The notes under the pieces: generated by a model | What the model was told of the DNA's origin: nothing | What the model saw: the letters and a program-made list of their open reading frames with translations, nothing else | Databases searched by the model: none | Assembly: GCA_015039365.1 (NCBI GenBank) | Contig: WION01000564.1 | Location: forward strand, 1-33,666 | Origin: Amanita rubescens | Lineage: Eukaryota; Basidiomycota; Agaricomycetes; Agaricales; Amanitaceae | DNA: 33,666 bases | Direction: 5' to 3' | Position numbers and translations under genes: made by a program | Shown: piece after piece, positions 22,526 to 32,000 of the stretch | Numbering within the stretch: the first letter of the stretch is position 1 | Layout: every line of letters starts with the position of its first letter

Positions 22526-24184
22526 CGTTCTTCATGCCCAAATCTTGCACGGATGAGTGACGTAAACGGGTCTCTTTGGAAAGTGATAGTTATATGGGAC
22601 TACGGGATCAACGCCTCGAGGGCGCTGGGTAAGTCGACAACGGCTTTTCTCGTGCCAAGGCCAGCCTCTTACTTTCTCGTGGTGTTTAGTCCCCACTCAC
22701 TGGCGTGGCGCAACGATATACGATCTTCATAGTCTGCGGTTGCCGGATATTGTCACCGCCGCGGGTAATAAAATGTATATCGGCAGAAAAGGCAAGTTGC
22801 CACACCGTCGATAACAACAGATCAATCTTCTCGATTCGTTAAGCTCATTGTGCATGTGGATTCCGCCCTGCCCTGAGTGTTTCATCCTGAGCTGCGGAAA
22901 CGAAAGGCCTACGGAAACCAGTTCAGTGGCGTTCTGGATATAATGGGCGCCGGTTCGCATCAAACGTACTGAGTTGTACCGTCAGTTATATTAGTCCCCA
23001 CGGTCCCGTACACTATGGAAGATTTATTTATTTATTCCTTCCCGGACCCGAGTGTAACCAACGAAGTCGTGAAGGTAGAGGTCTTCTTTTACGTCAGGTC
23101 AATCATTCCAAAAGGACAACAATGGTTGGCTTTAGCGTGCGAAGTTTCCTGACGCATGTTTGCCTCAAGGCAAGGTCGTGTAACAAGTCGCTAGGTAACG
23201 AACTATGTTGACAAGCTAGATATTTTTGAATCATGGCCTCTACCATACCAGTAGGATCCGCTGATTCCGGGCGCATCGTTATCGAGTCGATTTTGATATC
23301 GAGACTGATGACTGAGTGTTCATTCGCTAATGAAATGATGAAATGACAGGTAGAAAGCTCTAGTACTCAATGTTCGAATTTTTGTAATGCCGCAGGCTCC
23401 TTTTCCTGATTGTACCGTTCGAATCTCCAGTTTGTCGTTAGGATCGTACGAGAGTGCATTTTCCGAAATCCCGGAGTTGGACATTGTACATCATATAGAA
23501 ACCTGCGAGTTCACCTTATCATATCCCCGGCTAACACGATCCCTGACTGATACCCAAGTATGGCCTGCGGCCTGCTACCTGATCTCCACCGCCGCCTTTC
23601 GACCTGTCGTTTTGTTACAAACGAAGCCTTCTATTCGGATGGCACTCGGGAATAAGCGAACAAGAGCCAAACGCTGTCAACTGTATTCCTTAATTAAGGT
23701 AGTTGTTTAGTACGGCCCCATTTAGGTTAGCTTCAAAAGTACTGACCGCGGCCACCCGCTCTTCGCTAAAAGAGGCCAGTTCATCAGGGTGTCAATGTGG
23801 TAATCCTGCCAGGCTCAGTCGTCCCGTTTTCAAGTAAGACGTACGACAAAGGGTAAACGTCATCGTATCAAAAGGCCCTGTCGATTGCAATTCAGATTTT
23901 TGACAAGCAGAGTACAATCTGTCAATTCCGAATTTGCCATGGCAAAAAAAAGGTAACATCAGACCCGTATCCCGAATTGATGGAGAGCGACATGGGGAAC
24001 ATTCCCTATTACTTAAGCCTAAGGCTAAGCGGATCAACGGGGCTAGGACTCATGCTGTATATCCCTGTCACGTACTCGACGGCATTTACAATTGTGGATA
24101 TCCGTCTGAGTTGAGGACAATTCCCCGTATATCACCACATTTCGCCACCTCAAAGTTCCTCGCGATCTGTGGGTAATAATCAAT

Positions 24185-24780
24185 TATTTTGGGACGAAAA
24201 AACAAATAAATCACCACGTATACGGTATTCACAAACCCGTAGGATGGAGCTGCGTGATTCCAGACATCCAACGCGCCCTTGATTCACAAGTGAGCAGATC
24301 GACATGAATAGCCAAAGTCGCAGCTCGACTATGTACATCCATCGCTGTCAAAAACGGAACACGTCAGCCATCATCCACCTCAACCGTTATCACTCTATGA
24401 AACTCACCCTTCGCCGAGGTCAACAACTGGTCCACCACACTATCCAACAACGTCTCCCAATCCAACGTGTCAAACAACGCACTGATCCTCCTCTCCGAAT
24501 AATCCAGAACCCTCTTTTGCTGCGGTGGAGGCGCATGCAAGCAGGGTCAATGATGAAGCCGCCGTTGAGAAACTGGAGACGGCGAAAGCTAAGCACGGGC
24601 CAAACTGGGCGAGAAAGAGCGTTCCGCGAAAATACATTCCAGCCTGGAAAACCCTTTCCTCGAAGGGCAGGAAGCACCAATGGACCTCGGCCCTTCTGAG
24701 GGGGTGGGGATAGTGTATGGTGTCTGTATACTAACTGGGCGTGGCCGCCTTGGGGGTACACCCGTCGTCGAAACAGGTTT
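24185..24780 (-). pseudogene. Decayed fragment of the SEC31 3' end
   Basis: On the minus strand this matches the last three exons of SEC31 at the right of the window. Bases about 24185-24350 match the SEC31 end, last exon and last intron (28990-29170). Bases 24400-24545 match the next exon (29215-29355), and 24565-24780 match 29727-29975 in the Pro-rich exon. About 370 bases of the source, including an intron, are missing between the last two blocks. The last intron is kept in degenerate form, so this is a DNA-level duplication and not a retrocopy. Frames are broken throughout. Open frames on both strands here (24304-24699 plus, 24420-24761 minus) are by-products. Confidence 0.85.
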
Positions 24781-25496
24781 CCTTTTGGGGGTTCCTAGTT
24801 GATCATGTGCATTCAGAGCTGTCAGAAAGCAAGCACGTCAGTCAGTTTTCTCGGCTCATAAAAGAGACGCACACTTCACGAGAACTGAATATTGACGGCC
24901 AACAAGCAATTTTAGGTGACATCGACTCGTCATTCAACGCACCAGACGGGCCGATGCTTACCGGACCATCCATATTTGCAATGTTCAGTGAGTGTACCGT
25001 GCGGTAGGCGCTAAGACTAGGTTGACGTCATTGGCCTGGGAGTCACGTGGTGTTTAAAATTATCGTAAACTTTAGTTTCAGTCTTTCGTGCATCATGGTT
25101 GCGTGCCTGTTTCCCACCTTCAAAGTCAGACGCTCACACAACCCAAAGCTCAAGGTCGGGAAGCACTCGTATTTCTTATAATCAATCCAATATCAGGTAC
25201 GCCTTGAATACGTGGAACTAAATAGACATCAATAGCAACGACGATAGCATGGTATGAACACAATTTGAATGCATAACAAAAGCAACGAAAATCAAGAGGG
25301 TTTGGTTAAATGAGAAAAAAGATCAACGACGCTCCAGCGTGGTTGGTATCTGGTGAGTTTACCATTTATTTGGTGACAGTTTCTTCTGACACGGCAATCG
25401 ATAAAAGGTGCCCATCGAACGATTATGTTGAGGACCAGACCGGACATGAGAATTGAGTGATACCCAGAGTTGACGATAATTCCATTTGGCGACCGG
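24781..25496. other. Remainder of repeat copy B, no supported gene
   Basis: Contains a second short SEC31-like stretch (24797-24842, matching the last-exon/intron junction at 29143-29187) and the 3' flank of the Arg/Ser-rich gene. An 88-codon + strand frame at 24741-25007 starts inside the SEC31 relic and has no splice or conservation support. Confidence 0.45.
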
Positions 25497-26392
25497 TCAA
25501 TATCGTTGCGCACGGTCCATGCGTGACCGTCTATCACCATTGTATGGTTCGTCGCGCCGTCCTGGAATACACATTTAGCTGATCTCTGCTTCGAAATGCA
25601 CATAATAGTAATATGCTTACGCTGTGTATACTGCGTGGACGAATCCGGGTAATCCCCGCTATCGACACCCTCGCTGACGTAGTCACTTCCTGAGGATCGC
25701 GGCAATGAATTGTCATCAGCAAAGGCGCGGTGATAACTGTTCACTGCACGGTTGAAGCCCCTTCTATAGAACCTTCTGCCCCTATATCTTCTCGAAGCAG
25801 AATACTCTCCATTAGTACGTCCTTCACCAATCCTATTGCTATTACGTCGAACTGGGTCATCTACCCGCTCTCCACTATTCCTCGATTCCTGTATGGGCCC
25901 ATGACGTCGGCTACGCGATGACGATGAGAATCGTTCCGGGCTGCGCGACCGGCCACCCAGGTCTGGCGGAGAGTATGTCGCATTGGTTTGTTCCCTGTAA
26001 TTCCACCTGCGACTTCGCGTGCCATGTCCCTCAGGAGATCTATTCCTGCGAGTTCGTGTCCGTGGTGTTGTTGAATTCGATTGTTGTCTGTGAATTTCAC
26101 GACAAGGGCACGATGTACCACAGTTACAACGGGAACGTTGCGTCGGCTCGCGGATCTGCGTCATGACATGATCACCAGTTTAAACTCAACTTTTCCATAA
26201 ACTAACCTCTGTGAACCATGTCCCCATTGAATGGTTAGATCCCGGAGCGTTAATATTGATCACAACCATATCACGGGCATTATGCACTTGTCCACCATTT
26301 ATATCAATGTCTTCTGCATTGGAAAACATTTCTGACTTGGACTGCCCTCGTGGTGTTCTCGAACTCGAGTTATTTCTACCGTCTGAAAACAT
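25497..26392 (-). CDS. Arg/Ser-rich protein with an N-terminal NGG-type motif (three exons, 261 aa)
   Basis: Exons: 26207-26392, 25621-26155 and 25497-25561; introns are 51 and 59 bases (donors GTTAGT and GTAAGC). The coding sum is 786 bases, in frame throughout. Reading through the second intron would give a longer 290-codon frame, but the spliced end (RRDEPYNGDRRSRMDRAQRY) keeps the Arg-rich character while the read-through tail does not. The start is the first ATG; an open stretch upstream has no ATG. Residues about 20-50 hold EMFSNAEDIDINGGQVHNAR, resembling a short N-terminal motif I recall from many Agaricomycete proteins, some with NACHT domains. A CNCGTSCPC cluster follows at the exon 1/2 border, then SR/RS-like clusters (RNRSPEG, RSRSPERFSSSSRSRRHG) and an RGRRFYRRGF block. 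SR-like composition hints at RNA binding or nuclear speckles, but no folded domain is visible, so the function is unknown. A G-rich run lies just upstream of the start (26398-26425, + strand). Confidence 0.7.
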
Positions 26393-26789
26393 AGTGGAGG
26401 GGGGGCGGCGGAGCGGGGCGGCGAAGCAAAGTGAGAGAAGGAAGTCGAGGAAACGGGAGATTGCCCTCGTGTTATGTAAGCGTACCACTTAATGAATATG
26501 AATGATGGTGGCGTTATTTTCCCTCACCTATTTATCCCACTCACTTCGGCACCCTCATGGATGCTTTCTTTACTAATGAAATGGAACTCGACGGAGATAA
26601 AGATCAAGTTTGGGCATCTCTGCTCCGCTTGTAATTCAGGTGGCAATAGCCCGGCGCCAAGGGAAAGTAAGATACATAATCATCAATCCTCGAACCCACC
26701 AGTTGCTGGTTACTTGCGCCAAGAGAGGGAATGACACGCGCTGAGTGAGGCGCGAGCGGGTTAGGATAAGTTGCTCAAAATTTATGTCG
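26393..26789. other. Intergenic region upstream of the Arg/Ser-rich gene
   Basis: Likely promoter and 5' untranslated region of the gene to the left. No coding signal: the + strand frame at 26492-26734 and the minus frame at 26636-26839 lack splice support, and the latter overlaps the zinc-finger relic. Confidence 0.4.
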
Positions 26790-27117
26790 TCTTGCAACCG
26801 ACGTGACCTGCCAGCAGTGCCGACGGAGGACGGGGACACAGGCCCTAAGGAGTCTGCGATGCTGAAGGACGAGGAATGGCAAGGGTCACCGTTCTCCGAT
26901 GGTAAGGCCGGTCCGATGCCGGGGATGTACGGGCTATATCATAAGACGTAGTAAGCATCTCAAAGTTCAGAAGGTCATTGTAAGCATGCACATTGAGAAA
27001 TTCCCCTGACGACTCTCAGTTCAGATTGTCAGGTGCCGCCCAGGTGCATAGGGGAATTGCTGTTAGACAATGTCAACACATCTTCTCCGCGTCACTAGAA
27101 ACGCTCACGCCAAACTC
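26790..27117 (-). pseudogene. Truncated copy of the C2H2 zinc-finger gene
   Basis: Aligns in the same orientation with 19050-19445 of the zinc-finger gene. It covers the Ser-rich linker, intron 3, part of exon 3, intron 2 and the edge of exon 2. Both zinc fingers are missing: similarity fades just past the point where finger 1 begins. Internal losses remove about 30 bases of the linker and about 45 bases of exon 3. Introns are kept, so this is a DNA copy. It cannot encode a finger protein. Confidence 0.85.
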
Positions 27118-27297
27118 ACCGATTTCATGTCTACGTTGCGAACCGTGGGTAATAATGAAAGAGCGTTGGATTATAGTGCTTTATACTACCCCAACACGAG
27201 GAGGGACCCGACAAATACGAAGCTGAAACGCAAACTTCTATAGTAAAGCCTTATTATGTCAATAGTCACTTCGATGGGGCCCAAGACGTTACTTCAA

Positions 27298-28472
27298 TTA
27301 CGGGTGGGATCGCCTAGATTTGCGCCGCGCTTGTTGGGGGGAAACGACTGGTTGATACGGTTGGGGGATAGGGACTTGGGGGTACTGTGGTTCTTTGCGA
27401 TCGAGTCGATAATAAGGCGTCTGCACCTGTTGCGTTTGCGGTCGCCTGAATAGCCCATATTTCTTGACAACTGTTGTCTTCGTCCGAGTCTGCTTTGTGA
27501 TGACCAACCGCTCGCGACGGCGTTCCATTTTGACGCGAGACTGTAACGTCAGATTGGTAAGACGTGTCAAAGAAATTGCAGTAGAGCACTGACAGATGGC
27601 ATCACACGAAAGGTGCCCACAATATCATCCACGTTTGGAGGGTCAATGTGTAAGGATATTCCCCCACGGGGATCAAGATTGCCGTACATTAGGACCCCTT
27701 TCTTCCCCCTGACATTGGAATTGAAGTCCACAACATCGTTAATGCTACGGCCGCCACTCTGTGGCAAGTGTGAGGCAGTGCGCAGTTGAATATTAACAAA
27801 TTTCTGCTGACCTTTACTCGGTACCAAGCATCATATTCATCATTTTCGGAAGGTGGGGAAGGTGAGCCACCAGTCGCGCCAGTTTCGGGTATTACCACAT
27901 TTTTAACCTGACAGGTGACCTCTCCGAGCTCCCCGTGCTTATGTATGGACCAATCCTTTGTGATTTGGCAGCTCAGCTCACGGTTGCGCTCGTCAATCGA
28001 CATTTGACTCTATAAAGTCAAATAAAACACCTCTAGGGCTGAAAATTTGCGATAGATCACTGACAGTTGGCACCGCGCCCCAGACACCCGCAATACGCCT
28101 TATGTTTCCATTACTCAGGTATTTACCACTTCCACCAAACGGCCCAGGCAAGTCTCTCAAAATCCAAAGTTGTACAGATCCGTCCGCCTTGATTTCGATA
28201 ACATCATCACGACGCTCTTCATCACCCTTCTGTAGTATATATGTGAGATACACGGAAACTTGGTTCAAAAGCAGGAATATTTTACTCACCAGACGATCCT
28301 TTGGAAGTTCTAGCCGATACCAATGCGTAGGAGCTTTGCCTATTTTCGCCATATCAGACTCGGGGATTTTCACTATTTGGGACAGGCATGAACGGTAGTC
28401 ATTGCAGTTTGACTCGGCGGCATTCACAGAAGTGCCAAGGAGGAATAAAAGGAGCGCGTACGAAAAAAACAT
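27298..28472 (-). CDS. Probable secreted protein with two internal repeats and a basic tail (five exons, 317 aa)
   Basis: Exons: 28290-28472, 28065-28229, 27812-28009, 27594-27758 and 27298-27540; the coding sum is 954 bases and all junctions are phase 0. Introns are 60, 55, 53 and 53 bases with donors GTGAGT, GTCAGT, GTCAGC and GTCAGT. Residues 1-18 (MFFSYALLLFLLGTSVNA) form a clear signal peptide. Two repeats follow: HWYRLELPKDRLKGDE to GVWGAVPT (exons 1-2) and AWYRVKSGGRS to TFRVMPS (exons 3-4). Exons 2 and 4 have identical length (165 bases), and the intron inside each repeat sits just after the WYR motif. The last exon (80 aa) is Lys/Arg-rich (VKMERRRER) and then Gln/Pro-rich; it is the least certain part. 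No known domain was recognised; beta-rich extracellular repeats are an inference. Confidence 0.72.
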
Positions 28473-29035
28473 GATGGGCAGTGAGGAGACCAGCTCTGGG
28501 GTGTGAATCAAGCGCAACGCTTTTTATATCGTTGCATGGTGGCCATCAATGCGTACATCATGATCTTGATGTTACTAAAATTGACAGAGGCAGGAGCGAG
28601 AAGCCCGAGTCTGAGCCCGATCCCGATTATCAAGCCCGTTCAAGAACCAAGTCTGACGTGGACGCACGGAGGTGAGGATATCGAAGGGCACGATAACCCC
28701 TGATAACCCAGTGGTCAAGCAGCTATGCAGTATCAGTGAGATGATCGTTAGTCAGATAGGCTGAGCCACGCGCGTAAAATCGACATTGAAAATTTCTCGT
28801 TTCATGTGATCATTGACCGAGTGCTATTTTAGGATGGTTGTGTTGGAATAACGACTGTAACGTAGGTTGGAGTAAGACTCAGAGAGAGTGAGAGTTTGAT
28901 GTGGACGCGTTGCATATCTATGTTGATCATGATGTTATTAGTTCAAAACGTACAGGGAGCAAGGTAGGCGGAGGCAGATATATAACTATTTTTGGACGAG
29001 AAAAATCAATCACTACGCTAAGCTGTATACGGTAT
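28473..29035. other. Intergenic region between the secreted-protein gene and SEC31
   Basis: Contains the SEC31 3' untranslated region near 29036, a copy of which starts the SEC31 relic at about 24185, and the promoter of the secreted-protein gene. Two similar short blocks occur near 28558-28605 and 28922-28970 (ATCATGAT then TGATGTTA followed by an AGG-rich stretch). Two overlapping 64- and 66-codon + strand frames at 28481-28703 are not supported. Confidence 0.4.
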
Positions 29036-32000
29036 TCAAATCCGTAGGATGAGCTGCTTGATTCCAGACATCCAAAGCGCAATATTTTCAGTCCGCGATT
29101 CACGAGTGAGCAGTTCGACGTGAATAGCCAAAGCTGCGGGTCGATCATGTGCATCCATCGCTGTCAAAAACATGCACGTCAGCCAACTACCCAAAAAATG
29201 ACATCCTTGCGACACTCACCCTTCACCAAAACTAACAGCTGATCCACCACACTATCCGATAACGTCTCGCAATTCAACGAATCGAATAACGAACCAATCC
29301 GCCTCTCTAAATCATCCACAATCCTCTTTTGTTGCGGCGGCGTCGCTTGCTTCATCCGGTTCAGATGACCGCTGAGCACCTCAAAGATCGGCCGCGCGTG
29401 GTCGGGTATATGACTGCGATCGCCGGACGCTGCAAACGCAAACATTGATCAGTACTTTGACTTGAAAGACAAAAACGACTCGGACTTACGGTATTTCGGA
29501 GGTGGAGGGCCAGTAGGCGCTCTTGAAATCGGGGCAACCCTCGCCGGTCCAGGTCCAGCTTGACCAGGTGGAGGTCCTTGAGGGGATTGCATACTGGGTG
29601 TTGGCGGCTGCAGTGCTTGCAATGACTGTCCCGGAAGTTGCTGGCCGCCCAGCGGAGGCGGTGCCGTCCTTTGCATCTGTTGCTGGGGTGGTGGCGCGTA
29701 CGGGCCAGTTTGATGTTGTTGAGGGACTGGAGGCGGCGAAGATTGGGCACCGCCAGGTCCGAACTGAGCAGGAGAGGGCGTCCCTCGAACGTACATTCCG
29801 GGACCTGGAGGACCCTGTCCCTTGGGTGGGGACGCAACAATCGAGCCTCGGCCCATTTGGGGATGTGGCGGTGGCGGTGTCTGTCCAATAGGAACCCTTC
29901 CAGGGGGTGGCGCATATTGACTAGGCGTCGGCTGCCTCGGGGGAACACCCGTCGTCGAAGTAGGTCTCCTTATCGGAGGGTATCCAATTCCGGGGTGTTG
30001 ATGCTGTTGGGGCCCGGGCGGCCCGGGAGGCGGTGGCTGTACCCTCTGTCCAGCCTGTGGTGGTGGCATCACCCTCTGCTGTTGTTGCACACTACTAGGT
30101 CTCGGAGGCGGCGGTAATGGAGCATTCGCAGCCTGTCCCCCGTATGCTGATAAGGTAGGTGACACATACCCGGGAGAAGGCGTCGCGTTAGGGAAAGGTG
30201 ACGTAATCGCGTTTGGCTTGTTCAAGTTTAGATTATTCAATGGCCTCGTGCTCGGCACCATTGGGGCATCGTTCCAACCACCGTTGTCTCTCTTTGGTGG
30301 TGGAGGTGGAGGATGTGTAGGATTCGCAGTAGGTCCACGAAAGGGTGGAGGATGGACAGTGGCAGGATGGGAAGGTCGGGAGCCACCATACCCGGTCGCA
30401 GTTGGCTGCTGTGCCTGCATTTGCGTAGCAGGCATATATTGACCTTGGGCATAAGGGGCAGTGGGAACTGCGGCAGTGGTAGAGTGAGCGGGAGGGTTAT
30501 AGCTCGAATAGCTTGTTTGCATTGGTTGAGGCACCGTATTAGGGAAGGTCGTTGGATAACCACCGTACGGGCCTGTGGGAGCCCGGTTCACTGACGTGGT
30601 CGTCGCAGTCGTCATAGTCGTCGTCGTAGTCGTTGCCGCTACAGCAGGAACAGCCGCTGCTGCAGGAGACGTCTTTACACCCGCAGCAGTCAGCAATCTC
30701 TCCCTTTCCCCCTTCACTTTGTAATCCGTCGGCGTCAATTTGATAAACTCGGCAGCTTCCTTCACAAGACCTTGCGTCGCCAACATCTCTGCGTACTCAA
30801 AGTACCGGTCGTACAGTGATGCCAGTTTGTAAGTCTTGAGCACATCCCCATCCACACCTCGGACGCTCTTTTGCTCCAAATCTTCATCAACATACTTGGT
30901 CGCGGCGCGGAACACGGTGACCTTCTCGATAAAGGTCTGAAGTCCATGCACGTGCGCAGAGTACCGCGACCCTTGACCGTCTCCACTAACGACGGCAACC
31001 TTCTCTTCCTCGCTCATCTCTTCGTTCCAGATATTGACCAACCTCTCCAGCCTCGCAGCAGCCAAATACGTCAACGTCGCGTTCCGCCTAAACTCATTCG
31101 CATACTCGTCATCTTCCACATCGTATTGTTCATCTTCCGAAACCACGCTCTGGAACTCCAACCGCGCGCCAAGCTGTTCAGCCAGACCAGGAAACTCATC
31201 ATCCTTTGCAAACGTGCATAGAACGACAAAGATCTCCCTCCATTCTTGCAAATCGGCATTTTGAACAATATCCGAGAGATCGTTCGAGACGATGGACTGG
31301 AAGAGTCGCAAGTAGGGAAGCGTCGTCGTCCGCCGCTCAAAGTATGCTCTTTGGGTACGTTGGAGGAGTTCGGGGCCGCCGCGAACAGCAAGTAAGATAG
31401 CATCCGCAAATCGATCAGAGGACAAACACAAAGACACCGCGCTCTCGAAATCGCCCAAAACAAGAGCTTTTGTTACGAGCCTATCCGTTTCGGACTCGTC
31501 TGCCGGGTAGATCTTGAACGTGTTGCTCTTCATGATCTCCGACGAGACGGACGACGCCCTGGAACCGATCGTTGCAGCGACGGAAGAGTCCATCGGGTAG
31601 TTCAAATGCGGAACGTGCACGGTATGATGATCGCCTCCATCCTGCACGATCGTATTGAAAAAGTCTTCTTGCGGCGTCCCAGGTCCGAAATCGTCGCCAA
31701 ATAGACTGGGAACCGTCGTCGTGGACTCTGTATCGAGTGGAACGCCACTAGCAGCGTCAGACGCGGCCTCAGCGCTTGTTCCCGCCTCTGACTTGTCCGT
31801 TGGTTCGCTCCCTGGAGTCTCCCCGTCGCTTTCCTCCGCTTCCTGGCGCTCTGGTTCAGCAAACGAAACAACAGACTCTCGTTGCTTTCCGTCCGCATAT
31901 TCGTCGATCTGCTCTGGAGATTTGTAAGAAACCAGTTTGAGGCTTTCAACTGCTTCAGCAACGCGGGCTGCGACTTCCTCTTTCGAGAAGCCAAGAAGTG

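Larger units (their letters stand above)
22745..25700. repeat. Diverged direct repeat, copy B
   Basis: Second copy of the unit at 19700-22160, starting about 3.0 kb to the right. It is about 0.5 kb longer, largely because of the SEC31-derived block at about 24185-24780. The unit runs into the 3' half of the Arg/Ser-rich protein gene, so that gene's end is part of the repeated unit. Apart from the SEC31 fragment and that gene, I see no supported coding sequence; plus-strand frames at 22271-22732 and 23387-23710 are not conserved as frames in copy A. Confidence 0.75.

Noticed and set aside
22271..22732. 153-codon + strand frame
   Set aside because: Not conserved as a frame in the matching part of the other repeat unit, and it overlaps the antisense relic of the Arg/Ser-rich gene.
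23405..23425. GTTCGAATCTCC, similar to a tRNA B-box
   Set aside because: No A-box at the right distance upstream and no cloverleaf stems can be drawn.
24304..24761. Open frames on both strands
   Set aside because: Explained by the Pro- and Arg-rich codons of the SEC31 relic in other frames.
26398..26425. G-rich run as a possible G-quadruplex
   Set aside because: Only two runs of three or more G; not enough for a confident four-strand motif.
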